Source of the DNA: Udeniomyces pyricola
Taxonomy: Eukaryota; Basidiomycota; Tremellomycetes; Cystofilobasidiales; Mrakiaceae
Assembly (NCBI GenBank): GCA_039545295.1
Contig: BCIK01000008.1
Span: forward strand, 124,001 to 188,000
DNA: 64,000 bases
Reading direction: 5' to 3'
Shown: piece by piece, positions 1 to 14,263 of the stretch
How positions within the stretch are numbered: position 1 is the stretch's first letter
Layout: each line of letters opens with the position of its first letter
Program-made: the position numbers and the translations under genes
The notes under the pieces: model-generated
Told to the model about the DNA's origin: nothing
The model's input: the letters and a program-made list of their open reading frames with translations, nothing else
Database searches by the model: none

Positions 1-893
1 CTCCTCCCACTCGATGGGAGCCTACAGAGTATGCGGGAACGAGACGAATAGAAAGCAGAAAAAAAGCCAGCAGAGTGAGCAAGAACCATCCGGTGCGGTC
101 TTTGATTCGTTCGTTCGTTCGTCTCGATTGATGTGACTCCTTGAACACGTACCTTGGCCTTGGCGAAGATGGCCTTGACCGACTCAGCAATCTCGGGTCC
201 AATACCTATTGATGTGCAAACAGAGAACAACGTCAGCGGGCGATGGCCAGAAGGTACGTGGGAGCAATGACGCGGCGCGACTGACCATCTCCGGGGATGA
301 GGGTGACGGTGTAGTTGCCCTAGAAGGAGTTGAGGGAAGCAGCCGCAGGGGATGAGGAAGAGCGAGTCAGTAGGTGACGTCAAGAACAGGCTAGGTGTCG
401 ATGTCCCTCGACCTCTAAAGACTCTGAGGGACTCGATGAACCAGGCGACCAGACCGGGGACGAGCCGCCAGGGCACCGGCAAGAGAAGGGGGAATGTAGG
501 CGGCGATGGATGGCTCACCCTCGAGTTCTTTTGCGAAGCAAAGACAGAGGTCGGGGCACCCTGAGCGACGGGCGACTGGAAGGCGGAGGCGTATGACCTC
601 GCGCTCTGTCGGTACCAATATTAGTGAGAGAGAGAGGGTGTAGTTGACGCGTTGGGAGTTGGAAAAGCGCATAAAGGTAGTGAGCAGCGGGTGGGAAGCA
701 GGCCAGAAGGTGGGACGGAGAAAGAGAGAAAGAGGGAGGAAAGGGAGAGAGGGAGGGAGAGCGAGATGATGAGTTTGAATCCAGAGAGAGAGCAAGGGAG
801 TGAGGGACAGGGGGATCGCTGATGGCGAGTGGAATATTGTGAGCGTACGAGCGATCGGGGGGCGGACGAGACAATCTTTCGAGCGGCGAACAT
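1..893 (-). CDS. IDH2: NAD-dependent isocitrate dehydrogenase subunit 2, 5' part
   Basis: Mitochondrial NAD-IDH subunit of the TCA cycle, which converts isocitrate to 2-oxoglutarate as a heteromer with the IDH1 product. Five exons read on the minus strand: 893-849, 605-519, 319-286, 205-153 and 21-1; the rest lies beyond the left edge. The first two exons give a basic, Ser/Arg/Ala-rich leader (MFAARKIVSSAPRSL then SARSYASAF), as expected of a matrix presequence. The third and fourth exons join across a GAT-G/GTATTGG border to give the family signature [15 protein letters not shown]. The last visible exon encodes APIEWEE. Partner subunit IDH1 starts 401 bp away on the other strand. Subunit 2 is assigned because the plus-strand neighbour matches subunit 1 better; without the catalytic C-terminal part this is likely rather than proven. 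Confidence 0.85.
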
Positions 894-1294
894 GTTGAGG
901 GAGGAAGGAGGAGAAAGAAGGGGTAAGGTAGGGAGGGAAAGGTAGGAGGAGAAAGGGGAGGAGGAGCAGGAGGAGTTGTGTGTGAGAGAGTGTGTGTAAA
1001 AGCAAGGGCGCTCGCTCGCTCACTCTGGAACGGAGGCCTCTGGCTGGCTGGCTGAGCTGGCTGGGCTGGAATCCCAATCGGCCGACGGGCCTGAAGTCCG
1101 ACTTTGAGAAAACCAGTCTGGGCAAAAGGGGCACAGGGCCATGGATGCCAGCCTGCCTTGATGAGGGAGAGCTCAGGCTGCCTCGACTTCTTTGCCTTGC
1201 CCTCCTCCTCTTCCCCTCCTCCTCCTCCTCACCTCTCCCTTTCTTTCCCCCTTCTTCCCTCTCCCTCCCGTAGCTCATCCCTCCCCCTCTAGCC
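894..1294. promoter_or_regulatory. shared divergent promoter of IDH2 and IDH1
   Basis: This 401-bp interval separates the start codons of the two NAD-IDH subunits, which point away from each other. It holds strong purine/pyrimidine asymmetry: GGAGGAG-type tracts to about 975, and CCTCCTCC/CTTCCC tracts from about 1195 to 1275, next to the IDH1 start. I see no clear TATA box. Shared control of two subunits of one enzyme is inferred from position only. Confidence 0.6.
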
Positions 1295-3902
1295 ATGTCC
1301 ATCTTCCGATCCTCTCTCAGGCAATCGTCCAACGTCGCGTCCGCGTTCCAGAAGTCGACCCTCGTTCGTTCTGCTTTTCAGGCTCACCATCCGCGACCCA
1401 GTTCAAAACCATCTCCTCCTTTAATCGTTCTCTTGCTCATCCCTCCTCTCTCTCTCTCTCTTTGCTTGCCTGCCTGCCTGCATATATAGCCCGTCGTCTC
1501 CCGGTCGTACGCCTCTGCTCTTCCTTCCGTCACCTCGAGGGTAAATTACAGCCGTTTCGATCCTGTGCATTCTCACGCGCGCAACCTCAAACAGACAGGC
1601 TTACCGCATCGCTCGCTTTCTTGGCTTGCCCTCTGTCTTGGTTCCTTTCCTTTCACCCTGGCCTTGCAAAACCCCCCTTGCTGGCTCTCTTGCCGACCTA
1701 CCGTCTCATCCTCCGTCTTGTCGATCGTCCTCCCTGCTCGGAACGGTCTATCAAACTACTAGGACCCCGCCAAGTACGGAGGTGTCTACACCGTTAGTCC
1801 TTATGATCCGCTCTCTTTCCCCTCGTTGGCCATCCACCAACACCGCGCAAACCAAAGCTCGTCGAATCAGATCGACGCAGCTCTCAAGACCGTTTCAATC
1901 CGCTTACGCCTCCACTTCCATTTGCCCTCCCTTCCTCTTTCTCGCATCCTATAGGTCACCCTCATCCCTGGAGATGGTATCGGACCCGAGCTTGCTGACA
2001 GTGTCAAGGAGATCTTCAAGCACCTCAACGTCCCCGTCGAATGGGACCAGTACAACGTCACTGGCGAGACCGGTGGTGACGAGAAGGTCTTCAGGAGCGC
2101 GATGGAGAGCTTGAAGAGGAACAAGGTTGGACTTAAGGGTCAGTACTCTTGACTGGGATTCCGTTGGGACGTCGTTTCACGGCCGCATGCAGAGACAGAG
2201 GCGTTTATCCGAGCAAGCCAGCAGTGCAAGGGTCTCTGTTCTAGATTCGCAGTTGCACTCGATGTATGCAACTCAAGGGCATGCACTCGTCACTGCTCGG
2301 ATTATTCTCCAGCTTCAGCTGTCGAGGTTTCCAATCGCTCGATCGTCGCACGAGTCTATAAATTGACACATTGCTGACCTTTGCTTGCTCCTTAAATCGC
2401 TTCTCCTCGCGTCTTCTTTTCTTCCTCCTTTAGGTATCCTCTCCACCAACATGGGTCCCGGAGAGCACAACTCGTGGAACATTGCCATGCGACAATCGCT
2501 CGACATCTACGCCTCCGTGGTCGTCTGCAAGTCGCTTCCCGGTCTCGAGACCCGACACAAGGATGTCGACTTTGCCATCATCCGAGAGAACACCGAGGGA
2601 GAGTACTCTGGTCTTGAGCACCAGTCTTTCCCCGGTGTCGTTGAGTCCCTCAAGGTCACTACCCGAGCCAAGTCTGAGAGGATTGCCCGATTCGCCTTTG
2701 ACTTCGCCCTCAAGAACGGCAGGAAGGTTCGTTGTTTGTTTGCTCGCGTACCTGCCAGCTAGCATGTATACCCGTCGACAATTAGCTGACGCAGTAACCC
2801 TCGCGCACTTGTTCCATCCCGCTTCTCCTTCCACTCTGGGCCTTTCGTGCGCGTTTTACAGAAGGTCACCTGTGTCCACAAGGCCAACATCATGAAGCTC
2901 GGAGACGGTCTTTTCCTCAACGTCTGCAAGGAGGTTGCCGAGGAGTACAAGTCGAGCGGTATCGCCTTCGACTCGATGATCGTTGACAACACGTGGGTGT
3001 TTGGTTTCCTTTCCTTTTTTTTCTTTTGATTTTGGATATCGCCACCCTTGTGCAGGCGAGCTAACGCCGATTTGCACTTGTATCCTTCCTTTTTCGCGTT
3101 TACCAAACTCCAGCTCGATGCAGCTTGTTGCCAAGCCCCAGCAGTTCGACGTCATGGTCACCCCTAACTTGTACGGTAACATCGTTTCCAACGTCGGTGC
3201 CGCCCTTGTTGGTGGGCCCGGTGTCGTTCCCGGTTGCAACATCGGTCGAGTGAGTCACTGTTTCCTTGTCCCCCTACTGGAAGTTGATGTTGTGACACGG
3301 CTAACTTGTATCGTTCTTTCACTTTTAGGAGTACGCCCTCTTCGAGCCTGGATGCCGACACGTCGCCAAAGACATCGTCAGTCGTCTTTCCCCCTTGGCT
3401 TCCCTTTTCTTCTGCTCTGGCAACCCCTTGTCAGTAATCGAGTTGGCTCATACTAAAGATGCATCCTTGTTGCTTTTTCTCTTTTCTTCAACAGATGGGT
3501 AAGAACGTCGCCAACCCGACTGCTATGATCCTCTCGGCCTCGCTCCTTCTCAGGCACCTCGGGTATGTCGCTTCGGTCTTACTTCCTGCTTTCCGCCCGC
3601 TTCTCCTTCGTCCAAAGAGTCTCACGCACCCTTCATGTCTATCTCAACTTCTTTTACCAGCCTCGACTCGCAAGCCAACGCCATCGCTACCGCCGTCTAC
3701 GACGTCATCAAGGAGGGCAAGGTCCGAACCGGTGACATGAGCGGTTCGTCCATCTCTCTCCTCGATCGCATTTCATCCACGTTCTTGGACTGCAATGGCT
3801 ACGTGACCTGACTTCTCCTGCTTGCTATCCATCTTATGCCCTGTAGGAACCGCCAACACCTCGGACTTCACCGCCGAGGTCATCAGCAAGCTCTCCCGAT
3901 AA
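1295..3902 (+). CDS. IDH1: NAD-dependent isocitrate dehydrogenase subunit 1
   Basis: Mitochondrial TCA-cycle enzyme subunit; in yeasts IDH1 is the regulatory partner of IDH2. Eleven exons: 1295-1363, 1490-1540, 1763-1792, 1955-2138, 2434-2726, 2862-2992, 3114-3249, 3329-3376, 3495-3562, 3661-3743 and 3847-3902. They splice in frame to 382 residues, close to family length. The first exons give a presequence ending near [13 protein letters not shown]. Then follow [12 protein letters not shown], the isocitrate-binding region [11 protein letters not shown], the motif [12 protein letters not shown], the DNT and TPNLYGNI motifs and the [11 protein letters not shown] segment. Yeast IDH1 and IDH2 have diverged active-site residues; I did not settle catalytic status residue by residue. 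Introns are 71-295 bp with pyrimidine-rich 3' ends. It is divergent from IDH2. Confidence 0.96.
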
Positions 3903-4424
3903 AGAAACCAAAAAGAACCACGCATCCATATGTGTTTTTATTGAGGTGGGTTGTTGGGCCAGTCAGAGGAGAGGGGAGAGAGAAGGTACAGCACGCCTTG
4001 AAGGCGAAGGGGAAAGTGGGAGGGAGGGGGGGGGAGGTTACTCATGGAAGGGGAAACCCGAAAAAGGGGTCAATTGATTATTAGACGCTCTTTCTTTTCT
4101 TTTTATCCTTTTCTAACGCGACTAAGTTAGTTGTCATCTGAGATTCGAGGCACGATTGAGTTAGCTGGCGAGATCTACGTGAATGAAAGATGTATACGTA
4201 AGATCGGGAAGTGCAACCATTGAAAAATTGTTTCAAGCGTCCTTCTTGGGCGACAAGTACAGTTGAGATGTGTGTGGCTGACAATGTAAACTAGGTCTGG
4301 GTGGAGCAAAGTGGAGGCCCCGTATTAAAGCGTGGGCCGCGGGATTCATCACCGGCACATCCACATTTCATCCTCATCCTTCTCGTCTTCTCCTCCATCT
4401 CACGCACTCTTTCAACCCCTCATC
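3903..4424. other. intergenic region
   Basis: IDH1 3' flank and promoter of the next gene. It has a purine-rich stretch with a G-run near 4028-4036. I see no gene. Confidence 0.5.
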
Positions 4425-5085
4425 ATGCCTTACGTAAGTGTCTACCCGCTGCCTTCACTTGGTCGACCAGGAAATTCCCCCCCCCCCCCCCCCCTTGCTC
4501 TCGAGTGGGTCGTCAAACGTTGGCGCTGATCTGGACATGATGCCTTCCTTTCTTTCCCTCCTTCCTTTCCCCCCTTGCCCTTGTCCTCTGGTTGCTTGTC
4601 CACGTTCACAGGACCTCGACCTAATCAACACCCAAGAGCAAACTCTCGTTCTTCCCACTTTCACCTCCACTACCGCTTGGTCCCTCGGTTCGGCCCTCCG
4701 TACGCACCTCTCCGAGGCGCACCCTACGACCCCGACCGTCATCGCCATCTTCGCCGGTTCGACCGAGCAACTCTACTTCTTTGCCACAGCCGGTGGGGAA
4801 GGCAGTACGCTCGACAACAAGAGTTGGGTCGAGCGGAAGCGAAGGAGTGTTGCCAGGTGGGGAGTCTCGACAGCGAGGTTGAACGTCAAGTACGCCGATA
4901 AGGGCTTGCCGGAAAAGTATGGCACCAAGGAGGAAGACTATGCCACCCACGGCGGCGGGTTCCCCTTACGCGTCCAAGGCGTCGAGCCCCTCGTCGGCAT
5001 CGTCGTCGTCAGCGGTCTCAAGCAGGAGGACGACCATGGCGTCATTTGTGAAGTCCTCGAAAAGTTTATCAAAGAGCAGAAGTAA
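4425..5085 (+). CDS. UPF0303 / YBR137W-like protein
   Basis: Small cytosolic protein of the UPF0303 family (heme-degrading-domain-like fold; yeast YBR137W). Its biochemical role is not settled. Two coding exons: 4425-4433 (only MPY) and 4612-5085, giving 160 residues, typical for the family. Visible family marks are the SWVERKRRSV helix, KYGTKEEDYATHGGGFPLRV and the C-terminal GIVVVSGLKQEDDH. The first coding exon is only 9 nt. Intron 1 (4434-4611) carries an 18-base C homopolymer at 4477-4494. The start was chosen because the GT after TAC is a perfect GTAAGT donor and the next exon continues in frame. Confidence 0.88.
4477..4494 (+). repeat. poly-C tract in intron
   Basis: Run of 18 C in intron 1 of the UPF0303 gene, on the sense strand. 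Confidence 0.95.
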
Positions 5086-5745
5086 ATGAAAAGGAGCTCT
5101 TGGTCGAGTAAACGTTGGGTAGCATCCGCATATATAGATAGATAGATAGATGGATATATATTCACTGGTCGAGCGCATCAAGGATCCGTTCGTGTCTTGC
5201 AATTAACCACTGTACAACATAATCGACCGAAACAAGCTGATAGAAATGGATCAAACATGTTAGATCGTGGATAGCTGCTTGATTAGTGTTCGACCCGTCG
5301 TGATCATACTCCTTCGTACGAAGGTTATAATTGCTGGGCTTCGGGCACGACATCAAAATCGAGACGTGCAGTGTCCAGTGCAGACATGGATAAAGCACCA
5401 TGCAAACTTCAAAGTTGATGATCAGCATAGATGGACACGACGCGGTATCATGATGCAAGAAATCATATACACGGGCCAGGATAACCATAGGACTGCGCAA
5501 AGATTGATACCATACCCCCACAGGAAATTTCGAAGCGGGTTACGGCACATCGGGCCGAACATGGCGTTCTCCCTCGGTTCCCGCCGGCGTTTCCCCCCGG
5601 GCAGCCTGATGATTGAACGTATTCCACCTCGGATATAAAACAAAACGAGACACCCATCAGGCCCTGCTTCGCTTTCCCAATCTTTCTCTCCATAACCATC
5701 ACCATCAACTCTTTCATCCACCTCTTGCTCCTTTCCTTACACGCC
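5086..5745. promoter_or_regulatory. intergenic region with TATA-like site for the dehydrogenase
   Basis: A short GATA/TAGA microsatellite lies at about 5137-5155. A TATA-like element, GGATATAAAAC, is at about 5631-5641, roughly 105 bp upstream of the dehydrogenase start, a normal distance. No ORF here resembles a gene. Confidence 0.5.
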
Positions 5746-7786
5746 ATGTCCAACCCAAGTCCGCGCAAAGTCATCATCATCACCGGTGCCTCCTCCGGGA
5801 TCGGCCGGGCGACTTCAATCGCTCTCTTTCGCTCTTCCCTCTTCCGCCTCGTCCTCTCTGGTCGACGTGTCCCTGAGCTCCAAGAGACCAAGAGACTCTG
5901 CCTCGAAGCTGCCGGATCGATACCCGATGCGGGAACCGAAGATGATATCCTTATTGCGAGGGGTGACGTAGGTAAAGCGGAAGAGGTCAAGCAGTTGTTT
6001 GCAGACGCCGTTCAGAAGTTTGGTCAGTAGGACAGCGNCNCCCCCCCCCCCCCCCGGTCCTTTCTCAGCCTTAGAGGGTCGACAGGATTGTAGTAGTTCT
6101 TGTTGTTTGGATTCTTGTGTATCTTCTGATCTATGTGTCTGACAGGCAATGTCCCTCATATCTTTCTTTTGGCGTCGCAGGTCGAGTGGATGTGGTGTTC
6201 AACAATGCAGGCGTGGACGCCCCTTCGAATCCCATCGAAGGTATGTTGCATAGAGGCATTCGACGTATCCTCATGAATGTCTACCTCTATAGGGTGATTC
6301 TTTTCAAAAGAAGGAAAAGCTCTGATTCAATGATTTCCGTTCATGTTCTTCCTCTAGACCTACCTCTGGAAGCTTTTGATGTTCGTGTCCACCCCGGCCC
6401 TAGCTCCCGACCGATGAATCCGATCAATCGACTCTCTCATCATGCCAGCGACCGACTAACCTTGTTCCCTCCTCCATCGGTGTTTTGTTCGATATGCATC
6501 ACAGTCCCTCATGTCGGTCAACGTTCGTGCTGCCTTTATCGTTACTCAAGAGGCCGTTCGTCAATTCAAGGTCCAGGAACCCAGAGGAGGCAGGATCATC
6601 AGTTAGCGTCTATTTTTCTTTCTTTTTGTCCTTTACCCATCCTCTCTTCTGGTGGCTCGAGGGTACTCTCAGTCTGAGCCCCCCCCCCCAAATAAGACCC
6701 ATCTCTATGGAAACGATCTTGAATTAACTTTCTTGGGGCTTTATGTTGATGTCACAGACAACGGTAGCATCTCGGCATACTCTCCTCGCCCAAGTAAGTC
6801 TAATCTTATGCCCCCCCCCCTCCCTTTCCCTTTTCTTGTGTGGTCAGTTACCCTCGACATCCATCTCCTAACATAACACCCTTATTTAACCCTCTTTGGC
6901 TTTTCATCCACGCTGAACGTGCCAGATTCCGCCCCGTACACCATGGCGAAGCATGCGATCCTTGGCCTGACGAAATGCACGTCTCTCGATGGCCGCGCGT
7001 TCGACATTGCGTGTTCCCAGATCGGTCAGTCTAGAGCATCAGCAGACTATAAGAACGACAGACCTTGTCCAATCGACCTATATATATATATAAAAAGCTC
7101 TTGACGAAGGAGTCTGTTAACGCTTAGACTATGTCTATTTTACTTTTTTTTTTTTTTCATTGTCTGAGCAAAGACATTGGCAATGCCACGACCAGTTGCG
7201 TTTCTCCCTATTTTTCTTCTTTCCTTTTTTTTTTTTTTCTTCTCACTCGTCTGCTTTTCTTACCAACGTCAGCTGATCTTACCTCTCTCTCCCTTCCTCT
7301 AATCCTACCCCTCTCATCGTCCTTTTTCTCTTGCCCCTCCAAATCGTTCGAACGCTCCGATCCTTCCTTAGGCTTATCCAAATCCGACGTGCCCAAACGT
7401 CAAGGGTCCGGTCACATGCTCGTCGAACCCGGGTTCGACGTCGCCGAGGTCGGGGAGGCCATCTTGTTTAGTACGTATCAATATTTTTTTTTCATTATTT
7501 GTTTTGTGATTACATCGACTCTTTAAACAAATCTGCGTGACCTTTCCACACACACACACACACACACACCCTTTCCCCTCCCCCGCCATCTTCCTTCCCA
7601 CGTTGACCTCTTCTCTCTCCTCTTCTGCGATATTGACTTCGTTCCCTTCCACCACAACCATACTGACGCTCCTTATCGTCAATCTTCTCTTCTCTTACCC
7701 ACTCAGTCGCCAGCCGATCTCTCTCGACCAACGTGCAGAATATGACCATCATGGCGACCAACATGCCCTTCATCGGTCGAGGTTAA
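5746..7786 (+). CDS. short-chain dehydrogenase/reductase (SDR)
   Basis: NAD(P)-dependent oxidoreductase of the classical SDR family; substrate unknown. Nine exons: 5746-6022, 6181-6240, 6358-6380, 6505-6601, 6758-6793, 6926-7024, 7174-7194, 7372-7470 and 7707-7786. They splice to 263 residues, standard SDR length. The N-terminal Rossmann motif is TGASSGIG, followed by SGRR, which suggests NADP preference. The structural motif NNAG is at the start of exon 2. [12 protein letters not shown] matches helix 5, the active-site serine region is NGSISAYSP, and the catalytic YxxxK is YTMAK. The C-terminus ends [13 protein letters not shown], as in a group of fungal SDRs. Exons 3 and 7 are only 23 and 21 nt. 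Introns 1, 4 and 5 hold C homopolymers. Confidence 0.92.
6038..6055 (+). repeat. poly-C tract with ambiguous bases
   Basis: Fifteen C at 6041-6055 preceded by N at 6038 and 6040, in intron 1 of the SDR gene. The true length is uncertain in the assembly. Confidence 0.9.
6679..6689 (+). repeat. poly-C tract in intron
   Basis: Run of 11 C in SDR intron 4; a second run of 10 C follows in intron 5 at 6811-6820. Both are on the sense strand. Confidence 0.9.
7547..7569 (+). repeat. CA dinucleotide microsatellite
   Basis: About eleven CA units in the last intron of the SDR gene. Confidence 0.9.
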
Positions 7787-8456
7787 GAACAACAAATATA
7801 ACAACAACAACAACAACAACAACAAAAACACCCCCAAAGTACAGAGACGAAAAACCAGGGCAAACATATCTTTTTGACGCAACCACCATCAACCGCACGC
7901 TCATCGGGTTTTTTTTTTTTTTTTTTGCGTCGTCTGGGTGATTGCTAAGCATCTTGGGTAGGATCGGGAACTGGTTGGAAAAAAGTCGGTGGTGAAGAAA
8001 GAGTGTTTTGGATGGACGGATGATTGGAATATGCGAATCAAGGTTTTTCTTGGTATACTTGTATACGTAGTCCTGATTTGTTATGGGGAAGAGAGAAGGC
8101 TGGAGACGTAGCAGAGTAGTTATTAAGGGCATTACTCGGGCATCGTTTGAGAGCGGGAGTGGGTGTCGGTCATGATCAGCTTCTCTTAAAAATGAAAAAA
8201 GGCGGGGTGCAATTGTTTTGTAGGGAAGAGTAGGAGCTCAGAAGGGGCCGGGGCCAGGGATGAGCATTGTAGGTCGTCCATCGCCGAGATAACGAGTTAG
8301 GTTGTACGTGTGCATATATACGAGCCGTCAGAACCAACGTGCTGTTATAATGTAACGGACTGATTGAGTTTCTGAATATGCAAGCACACTTCGTCTTTCA
8401 ATCTTATCGAGAAGGGGGTTTCGGTTTCGGTAGAGTGTTCAATATGGTCCATATCA
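7787..8456. other. convergent 3' intergenic region
   Basis: Lies between the SDR stop and the stop of the minus-strand assembly-factor gene. It starts with an AAC trinucleotide repeat (about 7797-7826) and has a T-run at about 7910-7926. No gene is visible. Confidence 0.6.
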
Positions 8457-9365
8457 TCACTCGTACACGCCTGTACGGATATTGACGTCCTGTTGGGGGA
8501 GCATGGCTGCGGCCACCTTTCGGTTCTCGTCTTTGAGGAGGTTGAAAGTCGAACTGGCATGAGACTGTCGATGGGTTGGAGATCGATCGAAAGTCCGACC
8601 GGACGCGGAGAGGAGGGATGACGTTGATGGGAAACCCCAAGAATGATGAGCAGTTATCCCTCTTTTTTCAGTTCAAACCCTTGAGAGAATATGGACCCTG
8701 AGTAGGAACACCTTTGACCCAAGGCAGTCTAGGGAGATAGATGGGAGATGGTCGGACGCACGGTACTCATGACGTCGAGCTGGATGCCCAAGGAGTTCAT
8801 GTAAGGAGCCAAGAAGGGGGGCGGGGGCAGGGTCGTCGGACCGGTGCCGAAGATGAGGATCTCTGTCGAAGCAGACCAAGTGATGACGTGTGAGAAAAGG
8901 GGATGGGTATGATTGGTTCATACTTTGATCAGGTCAGGATGGTCCTAAGATGTGGGAGATCGTCGACGGTGATGTGACGGGATGAGACGAGCAAGGGAGA
9001 GGGAGAGGGGGAGAGAGAAGGAACAAGAGAGCTTGAAGGGACGATCGCGACTGACCCGGTCTGGGAACGATCATCTCAAACAGCTTGAACTGAACCGGTG
9101 ACCACCCAGGCCACAAGCGAGCATCCTCTTGCTCTGGCGTTTGGACATCCCACAGAAAGGCACGGTTGTCGATGAGGATGGCGGCGCCTGGGATGAGGAG
9201 GCCGTTGGAGAGGTGGAGGCCGGCAGGTAGAAGGGCTTCGATGGAGAGGTCTAGCGAGGGCGCGACGATGGTAACGAATGGGATTCTTGAGCAGAGTCGG
9301 GTGGTGGAGAAGACTCGGTGATGGTTTAGTAGACGAGGGTAAATGGACTTGGTGAAGATGTTCAT
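8457..9365 (-). CDS. NDUFAF3-like mitochondrial complex I assembly factor
   Basis: Mth938/DUF498-fold protein; in animals NDUFAF3 helps assemble NADH:ubiquinone oxidoreductase in the mitochondrial matrix. Three exons, 9365-9056, 8862-8762 and 8564-8457, splice to 172 residues. The start (MNIFTKSIYPRLL) gives a basic, Arg/Ser-rich leader suited to mitochondrial import. Family landmarks are the SNGLLIPGAAILI block, FKLFEMIVPRP joined directly to EILIFGTGPTTLPPPP, then NSLGIQLDV, SSTFNLLKDENRKVAAAMLP. The exon 1 to exon 2 join gives PRP-EILIFGTG, as in homologues. Its presence suggests the organism keeps respiratory complex I, unlike S. cerevisiae. It is divergent from the kinase gene. Confidence 0.9.
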
Positions 9366-9887
9366 GATGGATGGGCGTGGGCAGGGCAAATGGATATGAT
9401 GATGATGGAGGTATTGTATATGAGTTGATGAGAGGTGTACTGAGATGGAAGATATAAGATATATATTTATATATGTAAGAGTCAATATATAATGATATGC
9501 GTAGTTGTGACTGGCGATTGGATTATATATCGCAGTGGATGGATGATGACTAGTCATTATTAGGTCCATCAGACCTCACTCACTCATGCCCATACCCATA
9601 CCCATACCCATACCCAAACACATTCACTCACACGATCAACTTGCCACTTGCCACTTGCCCCTTCGATATTCATTCCCCTTGCCCTTGCCCATCCCCCTCG
9701 CCACAGATATCATCCTTCCCTCACCTACTCCTCTCGCCATCCCGCATCAGCGTTCCTCATCCTCTGGTCACCCTCCCATCATCCGCACCCTCACCCACGC
9801 CCACAGCCTCACCCACAACGACAGCGACAAACAGACTGAACCGTTTCCTCCAAAGCCCCTGAATTCCATCCCTCCTCCCCACAGGCC
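9366..9887. promoter_or_regulatory. divergent intergenic region with CCCATA repeat
   Basis: Between the start codons of the assembly factor and the GCK-III kinase. It contains a tandem CCCATA repeat at about 9589-9617, AT-rich TATATATTTATATATG at about 9457-9474, and pyrimidine-rich DNA before the kinase start. Confidence 0.55.
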
Positions 9888-13477
<3,590 letters not shown>

Positions 13478-14263
13478 TGAAGACGATATCTGGATCTTGT
13501 TTGCTTTCTTTCAAGTTCTTTTTCGTCGATGCCTCATTTATTTACATAATTTTCTTGCAGCTCCGATCACCCGTTTTGAATTCACTGTAGCTCTTTGGAA
13601 ACCCCTTGCTTTTAACTCATTCCCCTCATCGATCTCCGAATACTCTCCCGCCAGGCTATGAGCCCTGCACGGCCTCAGCCTTTGATATCATATATACCTC
13701 GCACAGTAACCGCTGCGTTTCCTTGTCGTCCTTTTTAATCGCTTTGATTTGCTCGTCTCTGCTCTGTCCATTTGCATATATCACTATGAGCTTATGAGTC
13801 ACACTCGTTTTCCCTTTTCCCTCCTCCTTTGGTATATAAGTCGTAAGAAGGGCCAGCTATATATATATATATATATATACATAAGGTTGATGACTGGGAC
13901 CGACGTATGTACTGCGTAAATGATGATGGATGGGCGCCATTATGGCTCATATTGAGTTGACGTGTTATATCATGAGCTTGGCCGTGAAGAGATGGCGAGA
14001 CAGAAGTGATGAGGTCTATATCGTGGTCTACGTATATACATACATATATATACATATGCATGAATCTGTCTGAATTTGTATGGTGGGTGATTCACCGATC
14101 GATAATTATTGGGTAAGATATTAAAACAACGTCGTACTGATCAATTCACGTTTGTGTCATTGAACGGACACCGGTCATCTCGTTTGGGATTCCTCATAAA
14201 CATGTAGTCATCGTCAACCATCATCATCATCTCCATCACCGACGGACTCTCCTTTTATCAACC
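13478..14263. other. intergenic region with TA microsatellite
   Basis: 3' flank of the kinase and promoter of the next gene. A TA dinucleotide repeat of about 22 bp lies at 13858-13879, with more TATA-rich DNA near 14032-14058. No gene is visible. Confidence 0.6.

Noticed and set aside
415..1332. 305-codon open frame on the minus strand across the IDH2/IDH1 promoter
   Set aside because: Low-complexity Ser/Leu/Pro/Arg translation of purine/pyrimidine tracts, antisense to real IDH exons, no family motif.
8916..8945. small extra exon (DHPDLIK) in the NDUFAF3-like gene
   Set aside because: Its phase does not fit the phase-1 donor at 9056; the direct join gives PRPEILIFGTG, as in homologues.
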